A stretch of 64,000 bases of DNA from Vreelandella halophila (GTDB taxonomy: Bacteria > Pseudomonadota > Gammaproteobacteria > Pseudomonadales > Oleiphilaceae): NCBI RefSeq assembly GCF_009856365.1, contig NZ_WMEX01000009.1, forward strand, positions 24,481 to 88,480, in the 5' to 3' direction. Below are positions 9,295 to 17,550 of this stretch, in pieces. How positions within the stretch are numbered: position 1 is the first letter of the stretch; each line of letters begins with the position of its first letter. A program made the translations under genes and the position numbers. The notes under the pieces were generated by a model. That model made no database searches, was not told the DNA's origin, and saw only the letters and a program-made list of their open reading frames with translations.

Positions 9295-10494
9295 ATGCCC
9301 GCCATTGAATTCCAGTCCCGTAATGGCCTCACCCTCAAGGGCACGATTGAACTGCCCCCCGGCGGGATCTGGCGGGCTACGGCCATCTTCGCCCACTGCT
9401 TCACCTGCGGCAGCCAGGTCCGCGCCGCCCGCACCATCACCTCGGCCCTGGCCGGCACCGGCTTCGCTGTGCTGCGCTTTGATTTCACCGGTCTGGGTGA
9501 AAGCGAGGGCGAGTTCGCGGATACCAATTTCTCCAGCAACCTTGATGACCTGGAAGATGCCGCCGCCTGGCTCACCGAACATTACGCCGCGCCCCAACTG
9601 CTGCTTGGCCACTCCCTGGGCGGCTCCGCGGCTCTCGCCGTCGCCGAGCGGTTGGACAGCGTGCGCGCCGTCGCCACCATAGGCGCCCCGGCGAGCCCGG
9701 ACCACATTCTCAAGCAGTTCGGCACGGACCTGGAGCGGATCGAGGAAAGCGGCAGCGCCGAGGTTGATCTCGCCGGCCGCCCCTTCCGCATCCGCAAAGA
9801 CTTCATCGACGACGCCCGCAGCCACGACCTGACCGAGCGCCTGCACAAACTCCGGCGTGCCCTGCTGGTCATGCACGCGCCGCATGACCGCACGGTGGGC
9901 ATCGACAACGCCGAGCAGATCTACACCGCCGCCCTGCACCCCAAGAGCTTCATCAGCCTGGACGACGCCGACCACCTGCTCTCGCGCCGCTCCGACGCCC
10001 AGTACGCCGCCCAGGTGGTCTCCGCCTGGGCCGCCCGCTTCCTGGAACCCGAAACGGCCCCGGCCCCGGAGGGCGCCCGCGTTACCGGCCGCACCGAGGA
10101 CGGCTTCCTCTGCCGTGTCCAGGCCGGCCCGCATGAGATGGTTGCCGACGAACCCAAGAACAACGGCGGCACCAACCGTGGCCCGGACCCATACGGCCTC
10201 CTGGCCTCCTCACTGGGCGCCTGCACCGTCATGACCATCAACATGTACGCCCGCCACAAGGAACTCCCGGTGGAGCGCGTCACCTGCGAGGTCACCCACC
10301 GCAAGGTCCACGCGGAAGACTGCGAGGAGTGCGAGACAAAGTCCGGGAAGGTGGATGAACTCGTCCGCCACATTACCATCGAAGGCGACCTCACCGACGA
10401 GCAGCGCCAGCGCATGCTCCAGATCGCCGGCCGCTGCCCGGTGCACCAGACCCTGAAGAATGAGATCCGGATGCACGACGAGTTGGTTGAGTGA
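9295..10494 (+). CDS. Bifunctional alpha/beta-hydrolase - OsmC/YhfA fusion protein
   Basis: 399 residues with two domains. Residues 1-255 are an alpha/beta hydrolase: oxyanion region FAHCFTCGSQ, nucleophile elbow LLGHSLGGSAAL (Ser), acid MHAPHDRTVG (Asp) and base LDDADHLLSRR (His). Residues about 265-399 are an OsmC-like domain with GPHEMVADEPKNNGGTNRGPDPYGLLASSLGACTVMTI, which holds the first reactive Cys, and GRCPVHQTLKN, which holds the second. OsmC-type proteins reduce organic hydroperoxides with this Cys pair. The fusion is known in proteobacteria; the hydrolase may release a substrate for, or act on a product of, the peroxidase half. A strong AAGGAG lies seven bases before the ATG. Confidence 0.9.
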   Translation: MPAIEFQSRNGLTLKGTIELPPGGIWRATAIFAHCFTCGSQVRAARTITSALAGTGFAVLRFDFTGLGESEGEFADTNFSSNLDDLEDAAAWLTEHYAAPQLLLGHSLGGSAALAVAERLDSVRAVATIGAPASPDHILKQFGTDLERIEESGSAEVDLAGRPFRIRKDFIDDARSHDLTERLHKLRRALLVMHAPHDRTVGIDNAEQIYTAALHPKSFISLDDADHLLSRRSDAQYAAQVVSAWAARFLEPETAPAPEGARVTGRTEDGFLCRVQAGPHEMVADEPKNNGGTNRGPDPYGLLASSLGACTVMTINMYARHKELPVERVTCEVTHRKVHAEDCEECETKSGKVDELVRHITIEGDLTDEQRQRMLQIAGRCPVHQTLKNEIRMHDELVE

Positions 10495-10561
10495 GAAGCA
10501 AGGAGCGAGGAGGAAAAGGCAACGCTGTGATTGCGTGTTAGCGACATCATCAGGGTTTGAT

Positions 10562-10673
10562 GAGGGGAGGCGGGGAACGCTCGGAGGGAAGCTCGGTGGC
10601 CATGGATGGCCACCGCGCAGCCTACATGGATGTACTTGTGGCGATTCCCGGAGAGCGTTACCCGCCTCCCCTC
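10562..10673. repeat. Nested palindromic element between two convergent genes
   Basis: Two 21-base arms, 10562-10582 and 10653-10673, are inverted copies with a single mismatch and can form a long GC-rich stem. Between them lie two more perfect small hairpins with the same GG loop: GGTGGCCAT-GG-ATGGCCACC and TACAT-GG-ATGTA. The stop of the hydrolase-OsmC gene and the stop of amrS face each other across it. There is no long T-run, so it is not a classic terminator. The multi-hairpin form is like REP/BIME-type intergenic repeats. I saw no second full copy in the window. Confidence 0.6.
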
Positions 10674-10704
10674 CTGCAGAAGCACCTCAGTCTTGGGACA
10701 ACCG

Positions 10705-11799
10705 CTAACGCCACTCCGCCAGCCGCACAGGCACACGCCGGGCGCCCCAACGCCCGGGATCCCCATCAAACACCCCGGCACACCGCGTCCCGCAATTGGT
10801 GCAATGCCCATCGTGGGTCAGGTTCCAGTCACTGAGCACAAACCAATCCCGCCCGATCAGCTTCTGGCCACAGTGATGGCAGTAGGTGCTGCCTCCGGCC
10901 TCATCGTGCACGTTCCCCGTGTAGGCGTACCGGATGCCGTTCTTCATGGCTACTTCACGCGCATTGGTCAGCGTCTCCGCCGGCGTACGCGGATGCTCCA
11001 TCATCTTGAAATCCGGATGGAAGGCGGTGAAATGCATGGGAATATCCGGCCCCAGATGCTCCACCACCCACTGGCTCATGCGCTCGATCTCCTCGCTGGA
11101 ATCGTTCTCGCCCGGGATCAGCAGCGTCGTCAGTTCGAACCACACATCCGTCTCGTTGTGCACGTACTCGATCGTATCCAGCACCGGCTGCAGCTCGCTG
11201 CCGGTAATCTTGCGGTAGAAGCGCTCAGTGAACGCCTTGAGGTCGAAGTTGACCGCGTCCATGTAACGGAAGAACTCCTTCCGCGGCTCCTCGCAGATGT
11301 AACCGGCGGTCACGGCCACCGCCTTGATGCCCCGCTCATGGCAGGCCTGGGCCACGTCGATGGCGTATTCGTGGAAGATCACCGGATCGTTGTAGGTGAA
11401 GGCGATGCTGTGGCAGCCCAGATCCTCGGCGGCGCGCGCGATGGTCTCCGGCTCCGCCTGGTCCGCCAGCGTATCCATCTCCCGGGACTTGCTCATATCC
11501 CAGTTCTGGCAGAACTTGCAGAACAGGTTGCAGCCAGCAGTACCAAAGGACAGGACCGAGGTGCCGGGCAGGTAATGGTTCAGGGGTTTCTTCTCAATCG
11601 GGTCCACGCAGAACCCGCTGGAGCGCCCGTAGGTGGTCAACACGATCTGGTCGTCATGCCGGGCACGCACAAAACACAGGCCCTGCTGACCCTCTTTCAG
11701 CTTACAGGCCCTCGGACACAGATCGCACTGGATCCGACCATCTTCCAGCTCATGCCAGTAGACGGTTGGGAAACGGTCGCTGGAGATTGTGACGCCCAT
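10705..11799 (-). CDS. amrS: AmmeMemoRadiSam system radical SAM enzyme AmrS
   Basis: 364 residues from ATG 11799, which has a strong GGGAGGTGAGAC leader; the open frame continues upstream but without family-like sequence. The radical SAM cluster motif is CNLFCKFCQNW (CxxxCxxC) near residue 90. An N-terminal CDLCPRACKLKEGQQGLC and a C-terminal CHHCGQKL...CTNCGTRC add further cysteine sets able to bind zinc or extra clusters. HSIAFTYNDPVIFHEYA is typical of the pyruvate-formate-lyase-activase-like branch. The gene is divergent from the Memo gene and, with AMMECR1, forms the widespread trio whose reaction is not established. It could generate a radical on, or modify, a partner protein. Confidence 0.92.
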   Translation of the reverse strand: MGVTISSDRFPTVYWHELEDGRIQCDLCPRACKLKEGQQGLCFVRARHDDQIVLTTYGRSSGFCVDPIEKKPLNHYLPGTSVLSFGTAGCNLFCKFCQNWDMSKSREMDTLADQAEPETIARAAEDLGCHSIAFTYNDPVIFHEYAIDVAQACHERGIKAVAVTAGYICEEPRKEFFRYMDAVNFDLKAFTERFYRKITGSELQPVLDTIEYVHNETDVWFELTTLLIPGENDSSEEIERMSQWVVEHLGPDIPMHFTAFHPDFKMMEHPRTPAETLTNAREVAMKNGIRYAYTGNVHDEAGGSTYCHHCGQKLIGRDWFVLSDWNLTHDGHCTNCGTRCAGVFDGDPGRWGARRVPVRLAEWR

Positions 11800-11929
11800 G
11801 GTCTCACCTCCCGGTGCTGGCGTTATACTCCGAGTATAGGGCGCGACCCGGGCTCTTGCCCAGCCTTGTTGATGGCGTCGATCGCCCCCATATAAGGGCA
11901 AATGAAGCCAGCCCCAAGGGAGGTGCACC

Positions 11930-12724
11930 ATGGAACAGACAGTTCGGCCACCGGCGGTTTCAGGGCTCTTCTACCCCGCCGAGCGCGGCGTACTGCAGCA
12001 GCAGGTTGCCGGTTTCCTCGAAAAGGCGGGCACCGATAACGTAGCGCCGCCCAAGGCGCTGATCGCGCCCCATGCGGGTTACCCGTTCTCGGGTGCGGTC
12101 GCCGGGGAGGCGTATGCAACCGTCCGCACCATGGCGGATCGCATTGAGCGCGTCATCCTGCTCGGGCCAAGTCACCGCATTCCCTTCCGGGGGATCGCCG
12201 CCAGCAGCGCGGACTATTTCGCCACGCCCATGGGGAATGTGCGCGTTGACCAGGCCACTCAGGCGGACCTGGTGGCCCAGCGCTCCGACGTGGTCTATCG
12301 GGAAGACGCCCATGAGCGCGAACACGGCCTTGAAGTACATCTCCCCTTCCTTCAGGCGCTGATGGATGACTTCAGTGTTGTCCCGCTGGTCGTGGGCGAC
12401 GCTACGCCGGAGGAAGTCGGAACACTGCTGGATTCACTCTGGGGTGGGCCCGAGACACTGATCGCCATCAGCTCGGATCTGAGCCACTTCATGGATTACG
12501 ACAGCGCGGTACGCCGGGACAGGGCCACGTCCGAGGCTATTGAGAACCTGGCGTGGGAGAAGGTCCGGGATGGCGATGCCTGTGGCCGCCACCCCATCAA
12601 CGGGCTTCTGTGGCTGGCCCGTCAGAAGGGCCTGGAAGGCCGCATCCTGGATCTGCGCAACTCGGGGGATGCCGGAGCTCCCAGGGACAGCGTTGTAGGG
12701 TATGGCGCCTATGTATTCCACTGA
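11930..12724 (+). CDS. amrB: AmmeMemoRadiSam system protein B (Memo family)
   Basis: 264 residues. Memo-family landmarks: VSGLFYPAERGVLQQQV at the start, LIAPHAGYPFSGAVAG (metal-site His), LLGPSHRIPFRG (His), EHGLEVHLPFLQALMDDF (His) and ISSDLSHFMDY near the C-terminus. The fold is related to class III extradiol dioxygenases, and human MEMO1 binds iron or copper at the equivalent His/Cys site. GGAGG precedes the ATG. The end overlaps the start of the AMMECR1 gene by 23 bases, so the two are translationally coupled. The 130-base region between this gene and amrS should hold both promoters. Confidence 0.93.
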   Translation: MEQTVRPPAVSGLFYPAERGVLQQQVAGFLEKAGTDNVAPPKALIAPHAGYPFSGAVAGEAYATVRTMADRIERVILLGPSHRIPFRGIAASSADYFATPMGNVRVDQATQADLVAQRSDVVYREDAHEREHGLEVHLPFLQALMDDFSVVPLVVGDATPEEVGTLLDSLWGGPETLIAISSDLSHFMDYDSAVRRDRATSEAIENLAWEKVRDGDACGRHPINGLLWLARQKGLEGRILDLRNSGDAGAPRDSVVGYGAYVFH

Positions 12725-13298
12725 CACCCCGATAACACACGAGCACCGCGGGATGCTGCTGACCCTCGCCCGGGACAGCATCCGGGAGGGCTTTGAGACC
12801 GGTCGTGCCCTGACCGTTGAGCCGGCGCAGTGGCCTGAGGTTCTGCAGCGTAACGGCGCCAGCTTTGTCACACTCAAGCGCCCGGATGACAGCCTGCGCG
12901 GCTGTATCGGCACCCTTGAAGCCCGCCAGCCACTGGTGACGGATGTGGCGGAGCATGCCCATGCCGCCGCCTTCCGCGACCCGCGCTTCCAGCCATTGGC
13001 GGCCCATGAACTGGAGGAGGTGCACCTGGAACTCTCGATCCTGTCCCGGCCCGAACCGCTGCCTGTGGCCTCGGAAGCGGAACTGCTCGCGGCTCTCCAA
13101 CCCGGCGAGGATGGGCTCATTCTTGAGGACGGCGTCCACCGGGGAACCTTTCTCCCCGCAGTCTGGGAATCGCTGCCGGAGCCCGTGGACTTTGTCCGCC
13201 AGCTCAAGCGCAAGGCGGGCCTGCCATCGGATTACTGGTCCCCTTCACTGACCATCAAGCGCTACCGCACCGAGTCCTTCGGCGAGGATGAGCGCTGA
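12702..13298 (+). CDS. amrA: AmmeMemoRadiSam system protein A (AMMECR1 family)
   Basis: 198 residues (or 195 if the second ATG at 12711 is used). The AMMECR1 hallmark LRGCIGT is present (LRGCIGTLEARQPL), followed by HAAAFRDPRFQPLAAHEL and HLELSILSRPEPL, then GRT-like EDGVHRGTFLPAVWESLPE and FVRQLKRKAGLP. The exact biochemical role of this domain is unknown; the conserved LRGCIG loop probably binds a ligand or partner. It is encoded directly after Memo, with overlapping frames. Its 3' end overlaps the convergent DUF2784 gene by 37 bases. Confidence 0.93.
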   Translation: MAPMYSTDTPITHEHRGMLLTLARDSIREGFETGRALTVEPAQWPEVLQRNGASFVTLKRPDDSLRGCIGTLEARQPLVTDVAEHAHAAAFRDPRFQPLAAHELEEVHLELSILSRPEPLPVASEAELLAALQPGEDGLILEDGVHRGTFLPAVWESLPEPVDFVRQLKRKAGLPSDYWSPSLTIKRYRTESFGEDER

Positions 13299-13708
13299 CG
13301 CGGCGGCAGCCACCACCAGGTGGCGGCCACCAGGGCCCCGAAAACCGTGTACCCGAACAGGAACACCCAGCCCGGCAGGTCATGGAAGATGAGGGCGCTC
13401 ACCCAGTATTCGATGAACCCCTGATCGTGCACGGGCTGACCGGCCGCAAGACGCAGCTCGTGCTCCCAGACAGTCAGCGGACACAGTCGCCCCAGCCAGG
13501 TCTGGATCACCACGAAACCAATCGTCACCAGGTGCACCCAGCGGACCCAGGGATTGCGGACCCAGAACCAGCCACGCATGCCACCGATAATGAACAGCAC
13601 CAGACCGACAACCACGAAGGCCACGATCAGGCCATGCAGCAACAGCACCAGGTCCGCCAGAAGGCCCGGGGCGGGAAGCGTTTGATAGAGGCTGCGCGAT
13701 GCGTTCAT
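13262..13708 (-). CDS. DUF2784 family membrane protein
   Basis: 148 residues with four predicted membrane segments: LLADLVLLLHGLIVAFVVVGLVLFIIG, WVHLVTIGFVVIQTW, a segment around FIEYWVSALIFHDLPGWVF, and a last helix. The DUF2784 signature WVRNPWVRWVHL and WLGRLCPLTVWE is clear. The function of the family is not known. The frame ends by overlapping the last codons of amrA on the other strand. It lies just upstream of modC in transcription terms only by proximity: modC ends 5 bases after its start, so this gene follows modABC in the same direction and may be read through from it. Confidence 0.8.
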   Translation of the reverse strand: MNASRSLYQTLPAPGLLADLVLLLHGLIVAFVVVGLVLFIIGGMRGWFWVRNPWVRWVHLVTIGFVVIQTWLGRLCPLTVWEHELRLAAGQPVHDQGFIEYWVSALIFHDLPGWVFLFGYTVFGALVAATWWWLPPRQRSSSPKDSVR

Positions 13709-13712
13709 GGGC

Positions 13713-14780
13713 TTACCCCAGCAGCGCCACGCTCTTGACCTGGGCGTGGACCTCCAGACCCGACTGCAGAGACAGTTCGCGGGCAGAGCGGCGGCTCACC
13801 CGCGCCAGCAGTACCGCATCCCCCACCCGCAACCGCAGCATCACGTGCCCGGCCCCCTGCTCCGCCAGGTCCTCAATGCGGGCCGGCATCACGTTCAGGA
13901 TACTGCTGTCCTGCGGTGCCGTCAGGGCCACGCTCACGTCACGGGCCTGGACCTGGAGCCGCACGGGCTGCCCGGTTTCCAGCTGCCCCAGTACCGCATG
14001 GAGCGGTCCTGCGTCCGAGTTCACCCGCACCACGCCGTCGCGTGGGTCGTAATCGTCCACCACGCCCTCGATAACCGTCTCCGCCCCCGGCTGCCCCGCG
14101 ATAGCGAGGTCCAGGCGTGCGAACACGTCAGTGAGGGAACCTTCCGCCTGTACCCTGCCGTTATCCATAACCACCAGGTGGTCCGCCAGCCGGGCCACCT
14201 CCTCCCTGGAGTGGCTTACATAGATCATCGGCAGAACCAGCTCCCGGTGCAGCCGCTCAAGGTACGGCAGGATTTCATGGCGCCGCGCCTCATCCAGACC
14301 GGCAAGGGGCTCATCGAGAAGCAACAGGGCAGGTTCCATGGCCAGGGCCCGTGCGATGGCCACGCGCTGCTGTTCTCCGCCGGAGAGCTGATGCGGCCTG
14401 CGTGCGAGGAGATGGCGGATTCCCAGCAGCTCAATGGACTGCTCCAGGCGTGAGTTATCCCCGTTGCCCTGGCTCCGGCGCAGCCCATAACGCAGGTTGC
14501 CTTCCACACTGCGGTGGGGAAACAGGCTGGGCTCCTGGAACACATAGCCCACGGCACGCCGGTGCGGTGGCACGAACTGGTTGACGTCCTGCCATGTCCG
14601 GCCTCCCACGCGCAGGTGACCCACTGCCGAGCGTTCCAGCCCCGCCATGATCCGCAGCAGTGTCGTCTTGCCGCAGCCGGAGGGCCCGAAAACCGCACTC
14701 ACCCCTGCCCCCGGCAGCGCCAGTGACAGGTCCAGGCTGAAATCCCCCCGGTCGAGCCGGAACGCCAGCTCAATGCTCAT
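13713..14780 (-). CDS. modC: Molybdate ABC transporter ATP-binding protein ModC
   Basis: 355 residues. ABC motifs: Walker [14 protein letters not shown]-loop [17 protein letters not shown], signature [16 protein letters not shown], Walker [13 protein letters not shown] and the switch His in [13 protein letters not shown] (here VSHSREEV). The C-terminal third is a TOBE/Mop-like domain ([11 protein letters not shown]) that binds oxyanion in ModC proteins. It powers molybdate uptake at the inner membrane. Overlap of four bases with modB (ATGA) shows tight coupling. The transporter is on the same 10-kb segment as a molybdo-hydroxylase, which needs its product. Confidence 0.93.
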   Translation of the reverse strand: MSIELAFRLDRGDFSLDLSLALPGAGVSAVFGPSGCGKTTLLRIMAGLERSAVGHLRVGGRTWQDVNQFVPPHRRAVGYVFQEPSLFPHRSVEGNLRYGLRRSQGNGDNSRLEQSIELLGIRHLLARRPHQLSGGEQQRVAIARALAMEPALLLLDEPLAGLDEARRHEILPYLERLHRELVLPMIYVSHSREEVARLADHLVVMDNGRVQAEGSLTDVFARLDLAIAGQPGAETVIEGVVDDYDPRDGVVRVNSDAGPLHAVLGQLETGQPVRLQVQARDVSVALTAPQDSSILNVMPARIEDLAEQGAGHVMLRLRVGDAVLLARVSRRSARELSLQSGLEVHAQVKSVALLG

Positions 14781-15457
14781 AGCCGCACCACCAGGAAACG
14801 CCGGTTGAGCGCATAGACCGCCATCAGCATCAGCATGGACATCAGCAGCAGGCCACCGGAGAGCCAGTGCGCGCTGGTGTAATCCAGTGCCTCCACATGG
14901 TCATAGACCGCGATGGACACCACCTGGGTACTGCCCGGAATATTGCCGCCGATCATCAGCACCACGCCGAACTCCCCCAGGGTGTGGGCAAAGCCAAGCA
15001 CGGCCGCCGTCAGGAAGCCGGGCGCGGCCAACGGCACCGCCACGGTGAAGAAGCGGTCCATGGGTGAGGCCCGCAGCGTAGCGGCCACCTCCATGGGCCT
15101 GCGGCCGACGGCGGAAAAGGCGTTCTGAAGGGGCTGGACCACGAACGGCAGCGAGTACACCACCGAGCCGATCACCAGCCCGCTGAAGGTGAACGCCAGC
15201 GGCTGGCCGCCCAGGGCCTCCATCAGGCTCCCGATGGGCCCTTCCGGCCCAAGCGCGATCAGAAGATAGAACCCCAGAACCGTGGGCGGCAGGACCAGCG
15301 GCAGCGCCACCATCGCCTCGACCACGAAGCGGAAGCGCCATTGTGTGCGCGCCAGCCACCAGGCCAGGGGCGTGCCCACCACCAGCAGGATCAGGGTGCT
15401 CACAGCCGCCAGCTGCAGCGTAATCCACAGTGCCGTGAGATCATCGGAGCCCGGCAT
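14777..15457 (-). CDS. modB: Molybdate ABC transporter permease ModB
   Basis: 226 residues with about five to six transmembrane helices. The EAA loop that docks on ModC is seen as [32 protein letters not shown]-terminal [26 protein letters not shown] and [18 protein letters not shown] are typical of ModB. It forms the homodimeric molybdate channel. The start overlaps the modA stop by one base and its end overlaps modC by four. Confidence 0.93.
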   Translation of the reverse strand: MPGSDDLTALWITLQLAAVSTLILLVVGTPLAWWLARTQWRFRFVVEAMVALPLVLPPTVLGFYLLIALGPEGPIGSLMEALGGQPLAFTFSGLVIGSVVYSLPFVVQPLQNAFSAVGRRPMEVAATLRASPMDRFFTVAVPLAAPGFLTAAVLGFAHTLGEFGVVLMIGGNIPGSTQVVSIAVYDHVEALDYTSAHWLSGGLLLMSMLMLMAVYALNRRFLVVRL

Positions 15458-16212
15458 CAGGGCACCTCATAGCCATGGTCACGGAGAATCGCCTGCCCCT
15501 GTTCCCCTGTCACGAACTCGAGGAAGGCCCTGGGCGCCGGTTCATCCGCCAACAGCACCGCCTGCTGCTCAATGGGCTCATGCAGGGTCTCCGGAACCAG
15601 CCAGCGTGAGCCACCCATGCTGCGCTCCGGCGCCTCAAGCTGGGACAGCGCCACAAATCCCAGCGCTGCATTGCCCGTGCGCACGAACTGGAACGTCTGG
15701 GCGATGTTCTCGCCCATCACCCGCCGACCTTCCAGGGCCTCCCAGAGCCCCCGGTTCTCCAGCACCTGCTTTGCCGCCCTGCCGTAGGGCGCCAGACGCG
15801 GGTTGGCCAGCGCCAGATAGGCGAAATCCCCGGTAGCCAGGACCCCGCCTTCCGCATCCACGAGCGATTCGCCGGGGCTCCAGAGGACGAGCCGGCCACG
15901 GGCATAGCTCACCCGGCTTCCCTCAACGGCCCTGCCGGACTCAGCCAGAAGCCGGGGCCGGCGCTCATCCGCGGCAAGGAAGACCTGGAAAGGAGCGCCG
16001 TGCAGAATCTGGGCGTAGTGCTTTCCGGTTGAGCCGGAGGCGAGGACCACGCTGTGCTCAGTAGCTGCTTCGAACCGATCAACCAGAACTCTGGCTGCTC
16101 CAACAACATTACTGGCGACAGCGACCCGGATTTCATCCGCCCCGACAAGGGATGACCCTCCGGCAAACAACAGAATACTCAGCCAAACCGGCACCTGAGC
16201 AGCACGACGCAA
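15457..16212 (-). CDS. modA: Molybdate-binding periplasmic protein ModA
   Basis: About 251 residues. After a signal peptide ([24 protein letters not shown]) comes [26 protein letters not shown], then [32 protein letters not shown], the classic ModA sequence whose Ser residues hold molybdate. [12 protein letters not shown] and the Tyr-containing end are also typical. No ATG lies near the start. I prefer TTG at 16212 because GGGAGAG sits six bases before it and the signal peptide then opens with RR; TTG at 16230 or GTG at 16194 remain possible. A ModE-type palindrome was not seen in the 129 bases before the glutaredoxin gene. Confidence 0.9.
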   Translation of the reverse strand: MRRAAQVPVWLSILLFAGGSSLVGADEIRVAVASNVVGAARVLVDRFEAATEHSVVLASGSTGKHYAQILHGAPFQVFLAADERRPRLLAESGRAVEGSRVSYARGRLVLWSPGESLVDAEGGVLATGDFAYLALANPRLAPYGRAAKQVLENRGLWEALEGRRVMGENIAQTFQFVRTGNAALGFVALSQLEAPERSMGGSRWLVPETLHEPIEQQAVLLADEPAPRAFLEFVTGEQGQAILRDHGYEVP

Positions 16213-16341
16213 CGCTAACTCTCCCAACAATGCTGATAGCAGGCCAGAGTCTACCAGACCCGACTCTTACGCAGGGTCTCAGAAATGCTACGCTGGTACA
16301 CCATTTCAGAGGCCATCATTTCTCAAGGAACAAGGCTTTTT

Positions 16342-16740
16342 ATGCGCGTCATTATCCGTTATTTCTTCCGATCACTGCGCCTGATCCTTACCCCCATCGT
16401 CCTGATCAACGAAAAGTTGACCAGCCCCAGAGCCGTATCCCGAAGCTCTGAAGATCAAGCACGCGTTGAACAGGCCGCAAGCAAGCTGGCGCTCTACCAG
16501 TTCAAGGCCTGCCCGTTCTGCATCAAGGTCCGCAAGGAAATGTCACGCCTGGGGCTTGCCATTGAAACCCGCGATGCCCAGAACGACCCGGATCACAGGG
16601 CTGCCCTCGAAGCCGGCGGCGGGCGGGTCAAAGTGCCCTGTCTGTTGATTGAGCACGACAACGGCGAACAGCAGTGGCTGTATGAATCCGATGACATCAA
16701 CGCCTGGCTGAGGAAGCAGTTCGAACCTGCATCAGACTGA
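16342..16740 (+). CDS. Glutaredoxin with N-terminal membrane-associated segment
   Basis: 132 residues from ATG 16342. The active-site motif CPFC lies in LYQFKACPFCIKVRKEMSRLGL, followed by RVKVPCLLIE (cis-Pro, glutathione site) and a C-terminal SDDINAWLRKQF. The first 25 residues (MRVIIRYFFRSLRLILTPIVLI) are hydrophobic and basic, suggesting attachment to the inner membrane. This layout is common in small glutaredoxin-domain proteins of marine gammaproteobacteria. It is expected to be a thiol-disulfide reductant using glutathione. The gene is divergent from modA and convergent with the VWA-like gene. The 110 bases after it show no clear terminator. Confidence 0.85.
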   Translation: MRVIIRYFFRSLRLILTPIVLINEKLTSPRAVSRSSEDQARVEQAASKLALYQFKACPFCIKVRKEMSRLGLAIETRDAQNDPDHRAALEAGGGRVKVPCLLIEHDNGEQQWLYESDDINAWLRKQFEPASD

Positions 16741-16851
16741 TGGCGGATGCGCTAGCGGCGCGGGTCTCTTGCGTGTAACGGATGTACCCATCCAGCCGTT
16801 TCACTCCGCTTAACACTCTAACAGACCCGTGCCACGTATACCCTCGCGGTT

Positions 16852-17547
16852 TCAGCGCAACGCCACCCGCCGGGGCAAGCGCTCAAGTTCGTTGATCACC
16901 TGCCAGCGACCGCCGTCTTCCTCTACGCGCGCTTTCCAGCTCGCCAGCCGCTCGTGGTACGCGGCTGGGTCGTTGTTGTCACCGCGCTGGCGCAGCACGT
17001 TCAGGGCAACCACCCGGATACCCGCCAGGTCGAGCGCCATGTCCCGGTTCAGCTCCGGCGGCAGGTCCTCGTGCAGGTCGGATAGCACGAACAGGTGCTG
17101 TCGTTCCGCGTTCGTCCCATGCAGGAAGTCGCGCCCCAGCAGGATGCCGCCGGTTATGTCGCTGTGATAGCTCGGCGTCTCGAACCCCTCCATGAACGAC
17201 TGCAGCTTACCCAGGACGGCTCGCTTCTGTTGCCCGACGACACTCGGGCGCGCGTCGAAGGTGGTCTGGGCGATGATGTTGCGCTCGGTGAAGCTGGAGT
17301 TGTCGATGAAAGCCACCGCCAGCGAATCCCCGGCCCCCAGCTCCGAGAGCAGATAGGCGCTGAGCTGCTGCACCTTCTCCCGCTCCTGGGCGTAGCCGTT
17401 GGAGATATCGAGCAGCACGAAGACCGCCCGGTTGTTGCTGGCCGCCTCGCTGCAGCCGATCAGGAACAGGCTCAGAATCGCGGCCAGGGTCAGGCGCAGC
17501 CCCCTGGGGGCCACGCGGTTACGGAGTGTGGATGCGGTAAGGTTCAT
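16852..17547 (-). CDS. VWA-like periplasmic lipoprotein of an uncharacterised locus
   Basis: 231 residues. The N-terminus is a lipoprotein signal: basic start, hydrophobic LRLTLAAILSLFLIGC with Cys as the lipid site, then SEAASNN. The remainder looks like a von Willebrand A fold: first strand RAVFVLLDISNGYAQ where MIDAS DxSxS would be, here DISNG and so degenerate; later HLFVLSDLHEDLPPEL (strand with acidic end) and IRVVALNVL. It begins three bases after the stop of the upstream membrane protein, so the two are one transcription unit. Which ligand or partner it binds is unknown. Tethering to the outer or inner membrane next to a coiled-coil membrane protein suggests an envelope complex. Confidence 0.65.
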   Translation of the reverse strand: MNLTASTLRNRVAPRGLRLTLAAILSLFLIGCSEAASNNRAVFVLLDISNGYAQEREKVQQLSAYLLSELGAGDSLAVAFIDNSSFTERNIIAQTTFDARPSVVGQQKRAVLGKLQSFMEGFETPSYHSDITGGILLGRDFLHGTNAERQHLFVLSDLHEDLPPELNRDMALDLAGIRVVALNVLRQRGDNNDPAAYHERLASWKARVEEDGGRWQVINELERLPRRVALR

Positions 17548-17550
17548 GGT

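Noticed and set aside
16213..16341. Possible ModE operator before modA
   Set aside because: No inverted repeat resembling the ModE site was found in the modA-glutaredoxin gap.
16741..16851. Gap between the glutaredoxin and VWA-like genes checked for terminator or small RNA
   Set aside because: No stable hairpin with T-run and no coding potential were seen; nothing is reported there.
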